Virus record (IMG/VR): IMGVR_UViG_3300035070_002215
Coordinates: 1 to 31,306 of that record
Reading direction: 5' to 3' (one strand)
Length of the DNA: 31,306 nt
Source of the DNA: a virus
Notes under the pieces: model-generated
Database searches by the model: none
Told to the model about the DNA's origin: nothing
The model's input: only the letters and a program-made list of their open reading frames with translations
Position numbers and translations under genes: made by a program
Shown here: piece after piece, positions 30,223 through 31,306 of the stretch
Layout: every line of letters starts with the position of its first letter
Position numbering within the stretch: position 1 is the first letter of the stretch

Positions 30223-30513
30223 ATGAAAAACAAAAAGAGCAAAAGTCTTATACTTGATAATATCATGACGGAAGTTGATGAACAATTAGGAGCAGTGCCA
30301 ACAGCTGATTTCGATGGCAGCCCTATTGAAGATTCTCTTCATATGGATATGTTAGTCGATGGTATTTCAGCAATACATTTTGTTGATGGTATAGGCAGAA
30401 AACATTATCCATTTAATAAAACTGTTGCGACAATTTTAGTTGAAGATGAATTAGAATGTCGTAATTTAGAACCAACATTGGAGGATATAAATGTCGATAA
30501 AAAAAACAATTAA
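30223..30513 (+). CDS. Unknown protein, first gene of right-hand operon
   Basis: A 96-residue acidic protein. KKSKSLILDNIMTEVDEQLG, then AVPTADFDGSPIEDSLHMDM, LVDGISAIHFVDGIGRKHYP and ATILVEDELECRNLEPTLED. No family recognised; the many Asp/Glu residues and short strands suggest a small soluble protein. It has a promoter candidate immediately upstream, no ribosome site, and overlaps the next gene by 23 nt. Confidence 0.55.
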   Translation: MKNKKSKSLILDNIMTEVDEQLGAVPTADFDGSPIEDSLHMDMLVDGISAIHFVDGIGRKHYPFNKTVATILVEDELECRNLEPTLEDINVDKKNN

Positions 30514-30748
30514 ATTTATGACTGGTAATATAACTACACCACCTACAAGCAGCGCATATATATTACCAATAGGAGAACAACCTGAAGGTAACTTAGATTC
30601 TTTAGGTAAACTAGAAGCAGCTACAAAAAGTTTGTTTAAAAATTTAGACTTACTAAAAGAAAATATAGATAAACTTAAAGCAGAAAACCAAAAACTAAAA
30701 GATGCTTTAGGTATCGTAACTACGGAGGAAAACTCACATGGACATTAA
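30491..30748 (+). CDS. Small coiled-coil protein, unknown
   Basis: An 85-residue protein with a GGAGG ribosome site (30480-30484). The N-terminal 35 residues are Thr/Pro-rich and probably unstructured; residues about 40-72 form a coiled-coil (LEAATKSLFKNLDLLKENID, KLKAENQKLKDALG). It ends His-Gly-His. No function known. Confidence 0.6.
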   Translation: MSIKKTIKFMTGNITTPPTSSAYILPIGEQPEGNLDSLGKLEAATKSLFKNLDLLKENIDKLKAENQKLKDALGIVTTEENSHGH

Positions 30749-30962
30749 CAAATGGAAATCTGTTGCAATTAAAAAAACTGATTACGATTTACTTAAAGGT
30801 TTATGTAAAGAGAAGTTTAGAGCTCCTGGTGCTATGATATCAAAAATACTAAGTGATTATATAGATCATCAAGCTAGAAAACATAAAGTACCTAATGCAG
30901 TCTTTCGTACAAAACTTATTAATGGAGAAGCAAATGTCGGATCCAAAAAAAATAAAAGCTAA
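30738..30962 (+). CDS. Possible ribbon-helix-helix DNA-binding protein
   Basis: A 74-residue protein behind GGAGG (30724-30728), overlapping the preceding gene by 11 nt. KWKSVAIKKTDYDLLKGLCK followed by EKFRAPGAMISKILSDYI has the strand-helix-turn-helix rhythm of CopG/Arc-type repressors. The C-terminus is basic (ARKHKVPNAVFRTKL). A phage regulator, perhaps of the nearby promoter, is possible. The call is structural, not family-level. Confidence 0.5.
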   Translation: MDINKWKSVAIKKTDYDLLKGLCKEKFRAPGAMISKILSDYIDHQARKHKVPNAVFRTKLINGEANVGSKKNKS

Positions 30963-31131
30963 AGAGTTTTTTACAATTGAGTTAGATCATCAAACTAATA
31001 ATATTACTTTATATGTAAATGGAGAACTTAGAAATAAAATCCATACAGTAAAAGCAGAGCCATTATTTGATCGTATGTTAAAAATAGCAAAACAAAAGTT
31101 CTTGAAGATGAGAGAACAAATTGAACAATAA
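30934..31131 (+). CDS. Small unknown protein
   Basis: From ATG 30934, with GGAG at 30924-30927, the protein has 65 residues; a start at 30895 has no ribosome site. It reads KEFFTIELDHQTNNITLYVN, GELRNKIHTVKAEPLFDRML, then a basic helix KIAKQKFLKMREQIEQ. No family recognised. It overlaps the preceding gene by 29 nt and the methyltransferase by 11 nt. Confidence 0.6.
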   Translation: MSDPKKIKAKEFFTIELDHQTNNITLYVNGELRNKIHTVKAEPLFDRMLKIAKQKFLKMREQIEQ

Positions 31132-31306
31132 ACTTAAAGTATTAGATTTATTCAGTGGGATTGGAGGTTTTAGTTTAGGTCTTCATTCCACTGGTATATT
31201 TGATACAGTAAAGTTTGTAGAGTTTGATAAATTTTGTCAGAAAGTTTTACAAAAAAATTTTCCTGATGTACCAATAGAAGGAGATATAAGAAATGTCAAA
31301 GGAGAA
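31121..31306 (+). CDS. C5-cytosine DNA methyltransferase, N-terminal fragment
   Basis: The reading frame starts at TTG 31121, overlapping the previous gene by 11 nt, and runs off the window after 62 codons. VLDLFSGIGGFSLGL is motif I (the D-x-F-x-G-x-G-G S-adenosylmethionine loop) and VKFVEFDKFCQKVL is motif II with its acidic residue, then FPDVPIEGDIRNV leads toward motif III. This is enough to name a Dcm-type cytosine-5 methyltransferase. The catalytic Pro-Cys motif IV lies outside. Phage copies usually protect phage DNA from host restriction. No restriction gene is visible in the window. Confidence 0.88.
   Translation, partial: MNNKLKVLDLFSGIGGFSLGLHSTGIFDTVKFVEFDKFCQKVLQKNFPDVPIEGDIRNVKGE

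Noticed and set aside
1-31306. tRNA genes, CRISPR arrays, integrase or attachment sites
   Set aside because: No clover-leaf T-loop sequence, regular spaced repeats or recombinase motif was seen on reading both strands; a covariance-model scan would be decisive.

Overview
The window is a contiguous piece of a tailed-phage genome, cut at both ends: the first gene lacks its start and the last, a cytosine methyltransferase, lacks its end. The DNA is visibly AT-rich (about one third G+C by eye, not computed). Genes are packed almost without gaps; TAATG and ATGA stop/start overlaps recur at most junctions. I see no integrase, attachment site, tRNA, rRNA, CRISPR array or insertion sequence. The gene set is a short-tailed (podovirus-like) lytic phage: adaptor and nozzle-type tail proteins, a block of internal virion proteins, a family A DNA polymerase, an AEP-type primase and two helicases, with no phage RNA polymerase in this window. 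With low G+C and many Fe(II)/2-oxoglutarate oxygenase genes, it most resembles marine phages of alphaproteobacteria (HMO-2011-type or pelagiphage-like). That placement is inference from memory of those families.

Layout. 1-5019: virion genes (adaptor and connector-type proteins, two repetitive fibre-like proteins, the second with seven 10-residue repeats and a glycine/proline-rich tip). 5025-7473: an accessory cassette with a possible fibre chaperone, a DUF6065-like protein, a prolyl-4-hydroxylase-like oxygenase, a second oxygenase and a small ORF. 7511-10296: a large tail nozzle-like protein and three small proteins. 10293-13394: a second cassette with an oxygenase, a JmjC-like cupin, a small protein and two glycosyltransferases. 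13432-19355: internal/ejection proteins, a GNAT-like protein and an XhlA-like holin candidate, preceded by a clear sigma70-type promoter. 19364-28934: replication and recombination (MGME1/RecB-like exonuclease, SNF2 helicase on the minus strand, a protein with an SSB-like C-terminus, AEP primase, UvrD-like helicase, DUF3310 protein, zinc-ribbon protein, one more oxygenase, DNA polymerase I). A LAGLIDADG homing endonuclease follows the polymerase. 29349-30179: four small minus-strand genes linked by 4-nt overlaps, two of them probably exported and related. 30223-31306: a new plus-strand operon of small, possibly early genes ending in a partial C5-cytosine methyltransferase.

How it fits together. 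The plus-strand virion genes look like late operons driven from a few gaps that hold TATAAT boxes. The two accessory cassettes sit between virion genes, so they are probably co-expressed with the particle. The most attractive idea is that phage hydroxylases (and perhaps glycosyltransferases) modify the phage's own particle or the host surface during assembly: a P4H-like enzyme lies 1.2 kb downstream of a fibre with nine X-Pro-Gly sites.
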